Below, one piece after another: positions 12,560 to 26,400 of a stretch of 64,000 nt of DNA. The stretch comes from Saururus chinensis (Eukaryota > Streptophyta > Magnoliopsida > Piperales > Saururaceae), in assembly GCA_035235625.1 (NCBI GenBank), contig CP141143.1:41773178-41837177 (forward strand), written 5' to 3'. Below the pieces are notes generated by a model. It was not told where the DNA came from. It saw nothing but the letters and a program-made list of their open reading frames with translations, and ran no database searches. The first letter of the stretch is position 1; the number at the start of each line of letters is the position of its first letter. A program made the translations under genes and the position numbers.

Positions 12560-13290
12560 GAGCCTAAAACAAGGCTACAAAATAGGGATCTAAATAAGCA
12601 AAAGTAGAGCCTAAACCAAGGCTTTAAATTAGGGATTTAAATGACCAATGTAGAGCCTAAAATAAGGCTTCAAATTAGGGATTTGATTGGCTAAAGTATG
12701 GCTTAAACCAAGGCTTCAAATCAAGAATTTAACTGGCCAAAGTATGGCCTAAACTAAGGCCACAAATTAGGGATTAAGTTGGCCAAAGTATGGCCTGAAG
12801 TAAGGCCACGAATCAGAGATTAACTTTGCCAAAGTATGGCCTAAAGTAAGGCCACGAATCAGGGATTAAGTTGGACAAAGTATGGCCTAATGTAAGGCCA
12901 TGGATCAGGGATTAAGTTGGCTAAAGTATGGCCTAAAGTAAGGCCATGAATCAAGGATTAAGTTGGCCAAAGTATGGCCTAAAGTAAGGCCACGAATTAA
13001 GGATTAAGTTGGCGAAAGTATGGCCTAAAGTAAGGTCACGAATCAGGGATTAAATTGGCCAAAGTATGACCTAAAGTAAGGCCACGAATTAGGGATTAAG
13101 TTGGCCAAAGTATGGCCTAAAGTAAGGCCACGAATCAGGGATTAAATTGGCCAAAGTATGGCCTAAAGTAAGGCCACGAATTAGGGATTAAATTAGCCAA
13201 AGTATGGCCTAAAGTAAGGCCATGAATTAGGGATTAAATTGGCCAAAGTATGGCCTAAAATAAGGCCAAGAATAAGGGATTAAGTTTAGA
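12560..13290. repeat. 46-bp minisatellite inside the family A LTR
   Basis: The unit 'ggccaaagtatggcctaaag' + 'taaggccacgaatcagggat' + 'taagtt' is repeated about a dozen times. The landmark 'ccaaagta' steps by 46 bp (12781, 12827, 12873 and onward). Units near the left edge are diverged and those in the middle and right are nearly identical, as expected for recent expansion by slippage or unequal exchange. The unit contains the inverted pair 'ggcct...aggcc'. Confidence 0.92.
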
Positions 13291-13766
13291 AGAGTTTATG
13301 CCTAAATTATGGATAATAAACATGGCTAGAATCAGAATCATTCATGACTAACATAGGGCTAAGATAGATCACAAAAATCAGTAACATGCTTGCATGAATT
13401 AAGGATAATCTACTTGACAAAAATCATAATCATGCATGCATAATTGAGCCATATAAACATGAGATAAAATCACAATCATTCAAAGCAAGTAGAGGCTAAT
13501 TCATGACATAAAAAATCCCCCTTAACCAGGCTGAACTATGGCTGAATTACATCTATCAAAACCTCATGCTTAAGGGTATAAAAAGAAGCACCTACTTGTA
13601 CCAACTTGTCCCCAAAGCTCCTAGCCCTTGCTCTATGCTTCTAGGCCTTGAATTTAATCCAAAGATGGCTGCTTTGTGCCTTCTAAAGCTGCTAGTTATG
13701 GAGGTCCTTGCTAAGAGAACGAAGAAGAGGGATCATTTTTCTTCCAATCCTTCCCCCCTCTTTTTT

Positions 13767-13774
13767 CTTATATA
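13767..13774 (-). promoter_or_regulatory. TATA box of the minus-strand family A LTR
   Basis: The minus strand reads TATATAAG here, followed by sequence that parallels the region just after the TATA box in the other family A LTRs. It lies about 720 bp from the LTR start rather than the usual 350-360 bp, because this copy carries extra sequence including the 25-bp tandem repeats. Likely the LTR core promoter; function is inferred. Confidence 0.5.
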
Positions 13775-14110
13775 AGGCTTCCTGTCTTCAAACTCTTGGG
13801 TGCCCTCCCCCTCTAGAACTCTCCCTTAATTACAATCCCGGAATCACAATCCCTACCCCATTACTAATAGGAAACTAACCCACATATATGCTCAAAATAG
13901 TTCCAAAAGAGTTCTAACCCAACTAGATGTATAGCTGACTCCTCCTCTAACTTTTTCCACCACTCCTAGCACTCCTCGGACTCCTACTTGGGCTAGAAGT
14001 CCTATGCTCGCATGCTATCTCGTCTCAACGAAGTTCTAGTTGCATCCTCTTCTTGGTTGAAGTCCTTGTCCTGCTAGGACTCTCTCCCTCTTTAAATTCC
14101 TAGTTTTTTT

Positions 14111-14235
14111 AGGACTTTTAATTCTTAGTCCGTTTAGGACTCCTAACTCCTAGTACGTTTAGGACTCCTAACTCTTAGCATGTTTAGGACTCCCAATACC
14201 TAGTATATTTAGGATTCCCAACTCCTAGTACGTTT
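14111..14235. repeat. 25-bp tandem repeat in the U3 part of the family A LTR
   Basis: Units beginning 'aggactcctaactcctagta' start at 14111, 14136, 14161, 14186 and 14211, an exact 25-bp period with about five copies. It sits upstream of the TATA box in LTR orientation, where plant LTRs often carry enhancer-like repeats. That role is inferred. Confidence 0.9.
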
Positions 14236-14494
14236 ATGACTTCCATCCACCTCAGGTAAATGGACCCTGTGCAATATGTTTAACTTTGACCGGTCATATC
14301 TCCCTCATCTGAACTCTAATTCATGCATTCTTGGAGGCGTTTCGAAGCTCTGTCTATCTACTTTCTAACTACATAGGTTTTATCCATCACTTCTAACTTA
14401 TGTTCAAGTTATTCTCACAAGAAAGTCAAGGTGTCCAACACCCTAATCCCCACGTGGTCGACTTCGGGAATTTAGAAAAATCCCAGACATTACA

Positions 14495-17400
14495 TATGTA
14501 CAAGTCATTATATCGTTTAAAGTTTAAAGAGGCCTCTTATTCATTTGTTATGTAAAAATAACGAATCAATTGACAAATTGATTCCACAATGTAACTGTTC
14601 TTTCTTAACTTACACAATTTCATTCGCTTAACTAGATTTAGAACAAAACACCAAAGCTCATCACGAATGTGTATTTATTAGAACCGATGTAAATTAAGAA
14701 TGTGCACAAATCGTTATATCGTTTGAAGTTTTAAGAGACCTCTCATTCATTTGTCACTTTGGTAATAATGAATTAAATTGACAAAGCGATATCACAATTT
14801 AACTGTTCTTCCTTAATTTATATGATTTAATTCACTTAACTAGATTTAGAACAAATCACTAAATCTCGTCATGAGTATATATTTAATTATTTTAAATAAA
14901 TATGTACTCAGTTGCTAAGTTCAAAAGATGAATTAAACATACTAAACGAAGAACCAATCAGACCCCTTTTAGTTAAGTTATATCCTTTTGATCAATTAAA
15001 TCCAGAGTACGTTAAGAATGTGCACAAATGTTTATATCGTTTGAAGTTTAAAATGTCCTCCTATTCATTTTTTACGTTTCTAATAACGAATCAAATTAAC
15101 AATGTGAGTTCGCAATATGACAATTCATCCTAAATTTTATGATTTCATTTACTTAAATAGATTTTAAACAAAGCACCAAAGCTCGTCACGAATGTAAATT
15201 TAACTGTCTTAAATGAATATGTACTCATTTGCTAAGTTCGAAAGTGTGAATCAAATTTACTAAACGACGAACCAATCGGATACCTTTTGGTCAAATTATC
15301 TCCTTTTGATAAATGCAAATTGATGTAAGTTAAAAATGTACACAAATTGTTATGTTATTTAAAGTTTAACGAGTCCTCTCATTCATTTGTTACGTTCATA
15401 ATAATGAATCAAATCAACAAAGTGATTCCACAATTTAACCATTCTATTTCAACTTATATAAATTCATTCGCTTAACTAGATTTAAAACAAGGCACCAAAG
15501 CTTATCACGAATGCATATTTAATCATTCAAAATGAATACTTACTCATTTGCTAAGTTTAAAAGAGTAAATCAAACGTACTAAATAACGAACCAATCAGAC
15601 TGCTTTTTGTCAAGTTATATCTTTTTAATCGATTATAACTAATGTAAGTTTAGAATGTTCACAAATTGTATATTGTTTAAGTTTAAAGAGTCCTCCCATT
15701 CATTTGTTATGTTTGTAATAACAAATCGAATTAACAAAGTGATTCCATATTTTCGCGGTTCTTCCTTAACTTATATGATTTCAGGCGCGTAACTAGATTT
15801 AGAACAGACCACTAAAGCTCGTTACAAAAGTATATTTAATTATTTTAAATGAATACGTAATCATTAGCCAAGTTCAAAATAATGAATTAAACGTAGTAAA
15901 CAAGAAACCAATTGGGCCCTTTTTGTTTAAGTTATATCCTTTTATTTAATTAAAACTAAAATGAGTTAAGAATCTGCATAAATCATTAGATCGTTTAAAG
16001 TTTAAAGAGACACACATTTATTTGTTACTTTTGTAGTAATGAATCAAATTGACAAAGTGATACCACAATTTAACCATTCTTCCTTAATTCATATAATATC
16101 ATTCACTTAACTAGATTTAGAACAAAGCATTAAAGCTCATAGCAAATGTATATTTAATTATTTTAAATGAATACGTACTTATTTGCTTAGTTCAAAAGAA
16201 TGAATCAAACTTACTAAATGAACGACGAACTAATCGGACCCCTCTTGCTTAAGTTATATCCTTTTAATCGATTAAATCCAAAATAAGTTAAGAATGTTTA
16301 CAAATTGTTATATCGTTTAAAGATTAAAAAGTCCTCTTATTCATTTGTTATGTTTATATTAACAAATTAAATTCACAAAGGGACTCAACAATTTGACTGT
16401 TCTTCCTTAACTCATATGATTTCATTCGCTTAACCAGATTTTGAACAAAACACCAAACCTTGTCACGAATGTATATTTAATTGTTTTAAATGAATATGTA
16501 CACATTTGCTAAGTTCAAAAAAATGAATCAAATGTAATAAACGACAAACCAATTAGACCCCCTTTGGTCAACTTAAATACTTTTGATCGATTAAAGCCTA
16601 TGTAAGTTAAGAATGTTCACGAATTTTTATATCGTTTAAAGTTTAAAGAGCCCTCACATTCATTTGTTACGTTTGTAATAACGATTCAAATTGATAGTGT
16701 TTCCCCGATTTGACCGTTCTTCCTTTGCTTAATTTAGAACTAAGCACCAAAGCTCACTACGAATGTATATTTAATTATTTTAAATAAATATGTACTCATT
16801 TACTAAGTTCGAAAGAATGAATCAAACGTACTAAACAATGACCCAATTGGACACCTTTTGGTTAAGTTATATCATTTTGATCAATTACAACCAATGTAGT
16901 TATAAATGTGTATGAATCACTGTATTGTTTAAAATTTAAAGAGACCTCTCATTCATTTTTTACGTTCGTAATAACAAATTAAATTTAAAATTTGATTCTA
17001 CAATTTGACCATTCTTCCTTAACTTATATGATTTAATTCGCTTAACTAGATTTAGAACAAAGCACCGAAGCTCATCACAAATGTATATTTAATTGTTTTA
17101 AATGAATACGTACTTATTTGCTAAGTTCGAAAGAATTAATCAAATGTACTAAACAATGAACCAATCGGACAACTTTTGGCCAAGTTATATTATTTTAATT
17201 AATTAAAATTAGAATAAGTTAAGAATGTGTACAAATCATTTTATCTATTTAGGTTTAAAAAGACCTTCCATTCATTTGTTACATTCGTAAAAACAAATCA
17301 AATTGACAAAGTGATTTGAGAATTTGACTGTTCTTCCTTAACTTATATGATTTCATTTTCTTAAATAGATTTAGAATAAAGCACCAAAGCTCATCATGAA

Positions 17401-20400
17401 TGTATATTTAATTCGTTTAAATAAATATGTACTTATTTGCTAAGTTCGAAAGAATGAATCAAATGTACTAAAGGATGAACCAATCAGACCTATTTTGGTC
17501 AAGTTATATCTATTTGATTAATTAAAACTGATGTAAGTTAGGAATATGTATAAATCATTATATCGTTTAAAGTTTAAAGAGACAGCCTATTCATTTGTTA
17601 CATACATAATAACAAATCTAATCGACAAAGTGATTCCAATAATTGACTATTCTTCCTTAACCTATATGATTTCATTTACTTAATTAGATTTAGAACAAAT
17701 CATTAAAGCTCGTTACGAATGTATATTTAATTACTTTAAAAGAATACGTATTGATTTGCTAATTTTAAAATAATGAATTAAACGTACTAAACAATGAACT
17801 ATTCGGACCCTTTTTGGTCACGTTATATCTTTTTGATCGATTAAAACCGAAATAAGTTAAAAATGTGCAAAAATTGTTATATCATTTAGAGTTTAAAGAT
17901 GCGTCCCATTCTTTTGTTACGTTCTTAATAATGAATCAAATTAACAAAGTGAATATGTACTCATTTGCTAAGTTCGAAAGAATGAATCAAATGTACTAAA
18001 CGATGAACCAATTAGACCCATTTTGGTCCAATTATATCATTTTGATCGATTGAAACTGAAATACGTTAAGAATGTGCAAAAATCATTGTATCATTTAAAG
18101 TTTAAATATACCTCACATTCATTTGTCACTTTCATAAAAACAAGTCAAATTAACAAAGTGAATGTGTACTCATTTGCTAAGTTCAAAATAATGAATCTAA
18201 TGTACTAAACGATGAACCAATCGGACCATTGTTGGTGATGTTATATCCTTCTAATCGATTAAAACCGAAGTAAGTTAAAAATATGCACAAATCATTATAT
18301 CATTTAAAGTTTAAAGAGTCCTCCCATTCATTTGTTACGTTCAAATAACAACTCAAACTGATAAAGTAATTAGACAAATAAACTATTCTTCCTTACCTTA
18401 TATTATTCTATTCACTTAACTATAATTAGAATAAAGCACCATTGCCCATCATGAATGTATATTTAATTATTTTAAATTAATATATACTTATTTGCAAAGC
18501 TTAAAAGTGACATCTCATTCATTTGTTACATTCGTAATAACAAAACAAATTGACAAAGTGATTCCACAATTTGATCATTCTTTCTTAACTAATATGATTT
18601 CATTCGCTTAACTTAATTTAGAGCAAAGCACTAAAAAGCTTATCACGAATGTATATGCCATTATTTTCAATAACTATGTACTCATTTGCTAAGTTCAAAA
18701 GAATAAATTAAACGTACTAAATGATGAACTAATTGGACCCTTTCTGGTCAAGTTATATCCTTTTAATTAATTAAAACCGAAGTAAGTTAAGAATATGCAC
18801 AAATTGTTATATCTCTTAAAGTTTAAAGACACCTCCCATTCATTTTTGATGCTCATAATAGCGAGTAAAATTAATAGTCATTCCACAATTTGACCTTTCT
18901 TACTTTACTTATATAATTTAATTCACTTTACTAAATTTAAAACAAAGCACCATAGCTCTTCATGAATTATATATTTAATTATTTTAAATGAATACGTACT
19001 CATTTGCTAAGTTTAAAAGAATCAATCATAACTACTAAATGATGAACCAAAAACCCTTTTGGTCAAGTTATATCCTTTGGATCAATTAAAACCGAAGTAA
19101 GTTAAAAATGTGCACTAATTGTTATATTATTTAAAGTTTAAAGAGACCTCCTATGCATTTATTACATTCGTAATAACGAATCAAATTCACAATTTGACCA
19201 TTCTTCCTTAATTTATATTATTTTATTTACTTAAATTGATTTAGAATAAAGTACCAATGCTTATCACGAATGTATATTTAATTATTTTAAAGAAATATGA
19301 ACTCATTTGCAAAGTTAAAAATAATGAATCAATCATACTGAACTAATCGGACTCTTTTTTGTCAAGTTATATCATTTTGATCGATTAAAACCGAAGTAAG
19401 TTAAGAATGCACACAAATTGCCTTATCATTTAAAGTTTAATAAGAACTCCCATTCATTTGTTACGTTGATAATAACGAATCAAATTGGCAAAGCGATTTC
19501 ACAATTTGACCACTCTCCATTAATTTATATGTTTTCATTCACTTAACTAGATTTAGAACAAAACACTAAAGTTCATCACGAATGTATATTTAATTATTTT
19601 AAATAAAAACATGTTCATTTATTAAGTTCTAAAGAATGAATCAAAAGTATTAAATGACAAACCGATCAGCCCACTTTTGGTTAATTTATAAACTTTTAAT
19701 CGATTAAAACCTAAGTAAGTTAAGAATGTGGACAAATCGTTATATCATTTATAGTTTAGAGAGACCTCCCATTCATTTGTTACATTCATAATAACTAATC
19801 AAATTGACAAAGCGATTCCACAATTTGACTGTTCTTCCTTAATTTATATTATTTCATTCACTTAACTTGGTTTAGAATAAAGCACTAAAGCTCGTCAATA
19901 ATGTATATTTATTTTAAATTACTATGTAATAATTTGCGAAGTTCAAAAAAATGAATCAAAAGTATTAAATGAGGAACCAATCGGAACCCTTTCGGTTAAG
20001 TTATATCCTTTTGATCGATTAAAACCGAAATAAGTTGAGAATGTGTACAAATCGTAATATCATTTAAAGTTTAAAGAGAACACCTATTCATTTGTTACAT
20101 TCATAATAACTAAAAAATTGACAAAGCGATTCCACCATTGGACCATTCTTCCTTAATTTATATGATTTTACTCGGTTAACTTGATTTAGAACAAAGCACT
20201 AAACCTCGTCATGAATGAATATTTAATTATCTTAAATAACTACATACTCATTTGCTAAGTTCTAAAGAATGAATCAAAAGTATTAAACAACAAACCAATC
20301 GGCCCACTTTTGGGTAATTTATATACTTTTAATCGATTAAAGCCGAAGTAAGTTAAGAATATGGACAAATCATTATATCATTTATAGTGTAGAGAGACCT

Positions 20401-23400
20401 CTTATTCATTTGTTATGTTTATAATAATGAATTAAATTGACAAAGTGATTCCACAATTTGACCATTCTTCCTTAATTTATATGATTCCATTCAAAATGAT
20501 GAACAAATTGGATCCCTTTTTGTCAAGTTATATCTTTTTAATTGATTAAAATCAAATTGACAAATTGATTCCGCAATTTCACTGTTCTTCCTTAACATAT
20601 ATAATTTCATTTGTTAAACATGATTGAGAACAAAGCACTAAAGCTCATTTTGAATGTATAGTTAATTATTTTAAATGAATACATACTCATTTGCTAAGTT
20701 CAAAATAATAAATTAAACATACTAAATGATGAGCTAATCAGACCCCTTTTGGTCAAGTTATAATGTTTTGATTGATTGAAACTGAAGTATGTTAAGAATG
20801 TGCACAAATTACTATATCATTTAAAGTTTAAAGAGACCTTCTATTAATTTGTTACATTCATAATAATGAATCAAATTGACAAAGTGATTTCACAATTTTA
20901 CCTTTCTTCCTTAACTTATATAATTTCATTTACATAATAATTTTTAGAACAAAGCACCAAAGCTTGTCACAAATTTAAATTTAATTATTTTAAATGAAAG
21001 CGTACTCATTTTCTAAGTTTAAAGTATTGAGTTAAACGTACTAAATGACGAACCAATCAGAAGAGTTTTGGTCAAGTTATATCCTTTTATTCGATTAAAA
21101 TTGAAGTAAGTTAATAATGTACAAACCTCATTATATCGGTTAAAGTTTAAAGAGGCCTCCTTTTCATTTCTTACGTTCGTAATAACCAATCAAATTGACA
21201 AAGCGATTCCAAAATTTGACCATTCTTCCATAATTTATATTATTAAATTCGCTTAACTAAATTTGGCATAAAACACTAAAGCTCGTCTCGAATGTATATT
21301 AAATTATTTTAAATGACTCAAATGTATTCAAAATAATGAATCAAATGTACTAAACGACGAACCAATCGAACCCCTTTTGGTCAAGTTATATCCTTTGGAT
21401 CGCTTAAAAACAAAGTAAGTTAAGAATATGTACAAATCATTATATCGTTTAAAGTTTAAATAGACCTCCCATTTATTTGTTAAGTTCTTAATGACCAATC
21501 AAATTGATAGAGCGATTCTACAATTTGACCGTTCTTTCTTAATTTATATGATTCTATTCACTTAACTAGATTTGGAATAAAGCACTAAAGCTCGTTACAA
21601 ATGTATATTTAATTATTTGAATTAAATATGTACTCATTTGCTAAGTTAAAAAGAATAAATCAAACGTACTGAACGATGAAACAATCGCACCACTTTTGGT
21701 CAAGTTATATCATTTTAATCAATTAAAACTGAAGTAAGTTATGAATGTGCACAAATCGTTATATCATTTAAAGTTTAAAGAGAACTCCTATTTATTTGTT
21801 ATGTTCATAATAACAAATCAAATTGACAAAGTGATTCTACAATTTGGCCATTCTTTCTTAGTTTATATGATTTCATTTGCTTAACTTGATTTATAACAAA
21901 ATACTAAAGCTCATCATGAATGTATAATTGTTTTAAATAACCACATACCCATTTACTATGTTCAATAGAATGAATCAAACGTATTAAACCACGAACCAAT
22001 CGAACCACTTCTCATCAAGTTATAACTTTTTACTCGATTAAAAATGAAGTTAAGAATGTGCACAAATTGTTATATCATTTAAAATTTAAAGAAAACTCAT
22101 ATTCCTATGTTACTTTCATAATAACTAATCAAATTAACAAAGCGATTCCATAATTTGACTGTTCTTCCTTAACTTATATGATTTCATTCACTTAACTAGA
22201 TGTAGAACAAAGCACCAAAGCTCGTCACGAATGTATATTTAATTATTTTAAATGAATACATACTCAATTGCTGAGTTCAAAATAATGAATTAAACGTACT
22301 ATATGATGAACTAATCAGACTACTTTTAGTCAAAAAAATTACTTTTAATCAATTAAAACCAATGTAAGTAAAGAATGTGCACAAATTATTATATTGTGTA
22401 GCATTTAAAGAGATGTCCTAATCATTTGTTATGTTCGTAATAATGAATGATATTGACAAAGCGATTCCATAATTTGACCATTCTTCCATAATTTATATTA
22501 TTTCATTCGCCTAACTAGATTTAGAACAAAGCACTAAAGCTCATCTCGAATATATATTGAATTATTTTAAATAACTACGTACTCATTTGCTAAGTTCGAA
22601 ATAATAAATTAAATGAACTAAACGACAAACCAATTGAACCCCTTTTGGTCAAGTTATATCCTTTTGATCAATTAAGACCAAAGTAAGTTAAGAATGTGCA
22701 CAAATTATTATATCATTTAAAGTTTAAAGAGACCTCTCATTCATTTGTTACATTCTAATAACGAATCAAATTAACAAAGCCATCCTACAATTTAATGGTT
22801 TTTCCTTAACTTGTATGACTTCATTTGCTTTAGTAGATTTACAACAAAGTACCATAGCTCGTCACAAATGTATATTTAATTATTTTATATAAATATGTAC
22901 ATATTTGATAAGTTCAAAAGAATGAATTAAATATACTAAACAACGAATTTGACTGTTCTTCCTTAACTTATATGATTTTATTCACTTAATTTTATTTAGA
23001 ACAAAGCACCAAAGCTCATAACTAATTTATATTTAATTATTTTAAATAAATATGTACTTATTTACTAAGTTCAGAAGAGTGAATCAAATGTACTAAACGA
23101 CGAACTAATCGGAACCCTTTTGGTCAAGTTATATCCTTTCGATCGATTAAATTCGACGTAAGTTAAGAATGCGCACAAGTCATTATATCATTTAAAGTTT
23201 AAATAGATAACCTATTTATTTATTATGTTCATAAAAACGAATCAAATTTAGAAAATGATTGTACAATTTGACCGTTCTTCTTTAATTTTTACGATTTTAT
23301 TCACTTAACTTGATTTAGAACAAAACACAAAAGCTCATCACGAATATATAATTAATTATTTTAAATAAATACCTATTTGTTATGTTTAAAAGAAAAAATT

Positions 23401-26400
23401 AAATGCACTAAATGATGAACCAATTGAACTTCTTTTGGTCAAGTTATATCATTTTAATTGATTAAAACTAAAGTTAGGAATGTGTAAAATTCATTATATA
23501 TCATTTATAGTTAATAGAGACATCTCATTCACTTTTTACTTTTATAATAACGAATCAAATTGACAAAGCGATTCCACAATTTGACTGTTCTTCCTAATTT
23601 ATATAATTTTATTTGCTTAACTTGATTTAAAAAAAAGCACTAAAGCTCGTAACGAATATATATTTAATTATTTTAAATAACAATGTACTCATTTGCTATG
23701 TTCAAAAAAATGAACTAACGTATTAAACAAAGAACCAATTCGCCAACTTTTGGTCAAGTTATATCCTTTTAATCGATTAAAACAGAAGTAAGTTAAGAAT
23801 GTGCACAAATGACTATATCTTTTATCGTTTGAAGAGACCTCCCATTTATTTGTTACGTTCATAATAACGAATCAAATTCATAAAGTGAATCCACAATTCA
23901 ACCGTTCTTCCTTAACTTATATAATTTTATTCGCTTAACTAGAATTAGAATAATGCACCAAAGCTCGGCACGAATGTATATTTAAATATTTTAAATGAAA
24001 TCATACTCATTTGCTAAGTTTAAAAAGAATGAATTAAACGTACTAAACGACGAAGCAATCAAACCACTTTTAATCAAGTTATATCTATTTTCTCGATTAA
24101 AACTAAAGTAAGTTAAGAATGTGCCCAAATCGTTAAATCATTTAAAGTTTAAAGAACCCTCTCATTCATTTGCTACGTTTGTAATAATGAATTAAATTAA
24201 CAAAGCGATTTTATAATTTGACTATTCTTCCATAATTTATATGATTTCAGTTGCTTAACTAAATTTAGAACAAAGTACTAAAGCGCGTCTCGAATGTATA
24301 TTTAATTATTTTAAATAACTATGTACTCATTTCCTAAGTTCAAAATAATAAATTAAACATAGTAAACAACAAAGTAATGGACCACTTTTGGTTAAGTTAT
24401 ATCCTTTTTTGATAAATTAAAACCGAAGTAAGGATGTGCACAAATTGTTATATCGTTTAAAGTTTAAAGAGACCTATTTATTTGTTACATTCGTAATAAT
24501 GAATCAAATTGAACAAGTGATTCCACAATTTGACCGTTCTTCAGTAACTTATATGATTTCATTTACTTTATTAGATTTAGAACAAACCACTATAGCTCAT
24601 CACAAATGTATATTTAATTATTTTAAATAAATACGCACTCATTTGCTATGTTCAAAAGAATAAATTAAACGTGCTAAATGATGAACCAATCGGACCTCTT
24701 TTGGTGAAGTTATATCCTTTTAATCGATTAAGACCGAAGTAAGTTAAGATTGTGTACAACGTTTAAAGTTTAAAGAGACCTCTCATTCAATTGTTACGTT
24801 CATAATAACGAATCAAATTGAGCAAGTGATTCCACAATTTGACCATTTATCCTTAACTTATATAATTTCATTCGCTTAACTAGATTTAGAACAAACCACC
24901 ATAGCTCGTCATGAATGTATATTTTGTTATTCTAAATAAATACATACTCATTTACTAAGTTGAAAAAAATGAATTAAACGTACTAAACGACAAACTAATC
25001 AGACCTCTTTTTGTCAAGTTATATCCATTAAATCGATTAAAACCGAAGTAAGTTAAAAATCTGCACATATCATTATATCGTTTAAAGTTTAAAGAAACCT
25101 CTCATGCATTTGTTATGTTCATAATAACGAATAAAATTGGCAAAGCGATTCAACAATTTGATAATTCTTCTTTAATTTATATGAATTTATTCAGTTAATT
25201 AGATTTTGAATAAAGCAATAATGCTCATCAAGCATGTATATTGAATTATTTTAAATAAATACAAACTCAATTGCTAAGTTAAAAAGAATAAATTAAATGT
25301 ACTAAACAATGAACCCATCAGACCCCATTCGGTCAATTTGTATCGTTTTCATCGATTAAAACCGAAGTAAGTTAAGAAAGTGCACAAATTGTTATATCAT
25401 TTAAAGTTTACGGAGAACTCTTATTCTTCTGTTACATTTGTAATAACTAATCAAATTTAAAAAGTGATTCCTCAATTTGATTGTTCTTCCTTAACTTATA
25501 TGATTTTATTTGCTTAATTTGATTTAAAAACAAAGCACCAAAGCTCGTAACTAATTTTTATTTAATTATTTTAAATAAATTCTTACTCATTTACTACGTT
25601 CAAAAAAATGAATAAAACGTACTAAATGATGAACCAATCGGACCCCTTTTTGTCAAGTTATATCCTTTGAATCAATTAAAACTGAAGTAAGTTAAGAATG
25701 TGCACAAATTGTATGTCATTTCAATTTTAAAGACACCACCTATTTATTTATTTCATTCATAAAAATGAATCAAATTTATAAAATGATTCCACAATTTGAC
25801 AGTTCTTCCTTAACTTTTACAATTTTATTCGCTTAACTTAATTTTGAACAAAGCACCAAAGCTCTTCACGAATATATAATTAAATATTTTGAATGAATAC
25901 ATACTCATTTGTTAAGTTTAAAAAAATAAATTAAACATACTAAATGATGAACCAATCGGACCCCTTTTGGTCAAGTTATATCATTTTAATTGATCAAAAC
26001 TAAAGTTAAGATTGTGTTGAAAACTATTATATCATTTATAGTTTAAAGAGACATCTTATTCAATTGTTACGTTCTTAATAATGAATCAATTAAAAAAGCG
26101 ATTCTACAATTTGACTATTCTTCCTTAATTTATATAATTTCATTCGCTTTACTTGATTGAAAATAAATCACTAAAGTTCGTCACAACTTTATATTTAGTT
26201 GTTTTAAATAACAACGTATGCATTTGCTAAGTTCAAAAAAATTAATTGAATATATTAAATGATGAACCAATCGGCCCACTTTTGGTCAAGTTATATCTTT
26301 TTAATCGATTAAAACTGAAGTAAGTTAAGAATGTGCAAAAATAATTATATCTTTTATAGTTTAAAAAGACCTCTAATTCATTTTATAGTTAATAATGAAT

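Larger units (their letters stand above)
11053..14494 (-). mobile_element. Family A LTR (minus strand), inserted in satellite
   Basis: Read on the minus strand, this begins TGTAATGTCTGGGATTTTTC at 14494 and runs through the same landmarks as the copies at 52027 and 59170: 'gtcgaccacgtgg', 'gagaataact', 'ccaagaatgcatgaat', 'gatgagggagatatgacc', then much later 'ggttgtcgttggattgg' and 'cttgcataaaatgtag'. It is non-coding and about 3.44 kb, so it is best read as a solo LTR of a Ty3/gypsy element with long LTRs. It stops at 11053 in the sequence corresponding to about 54845 in the other copy, so some 550 bp of the LTR 3' end appear missing. I see no matching target-site duplication. It contains several internal tandem repeats, listed separately. 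Confidence 0.8.

Noticed and set aside
11053-14494. Target-site duplication of the minus-strand family A LTR
   Set aside because: Flanks 'aagat' and 'tatgt' do not match. The LTR 3' end seems truncated, so none is expected.
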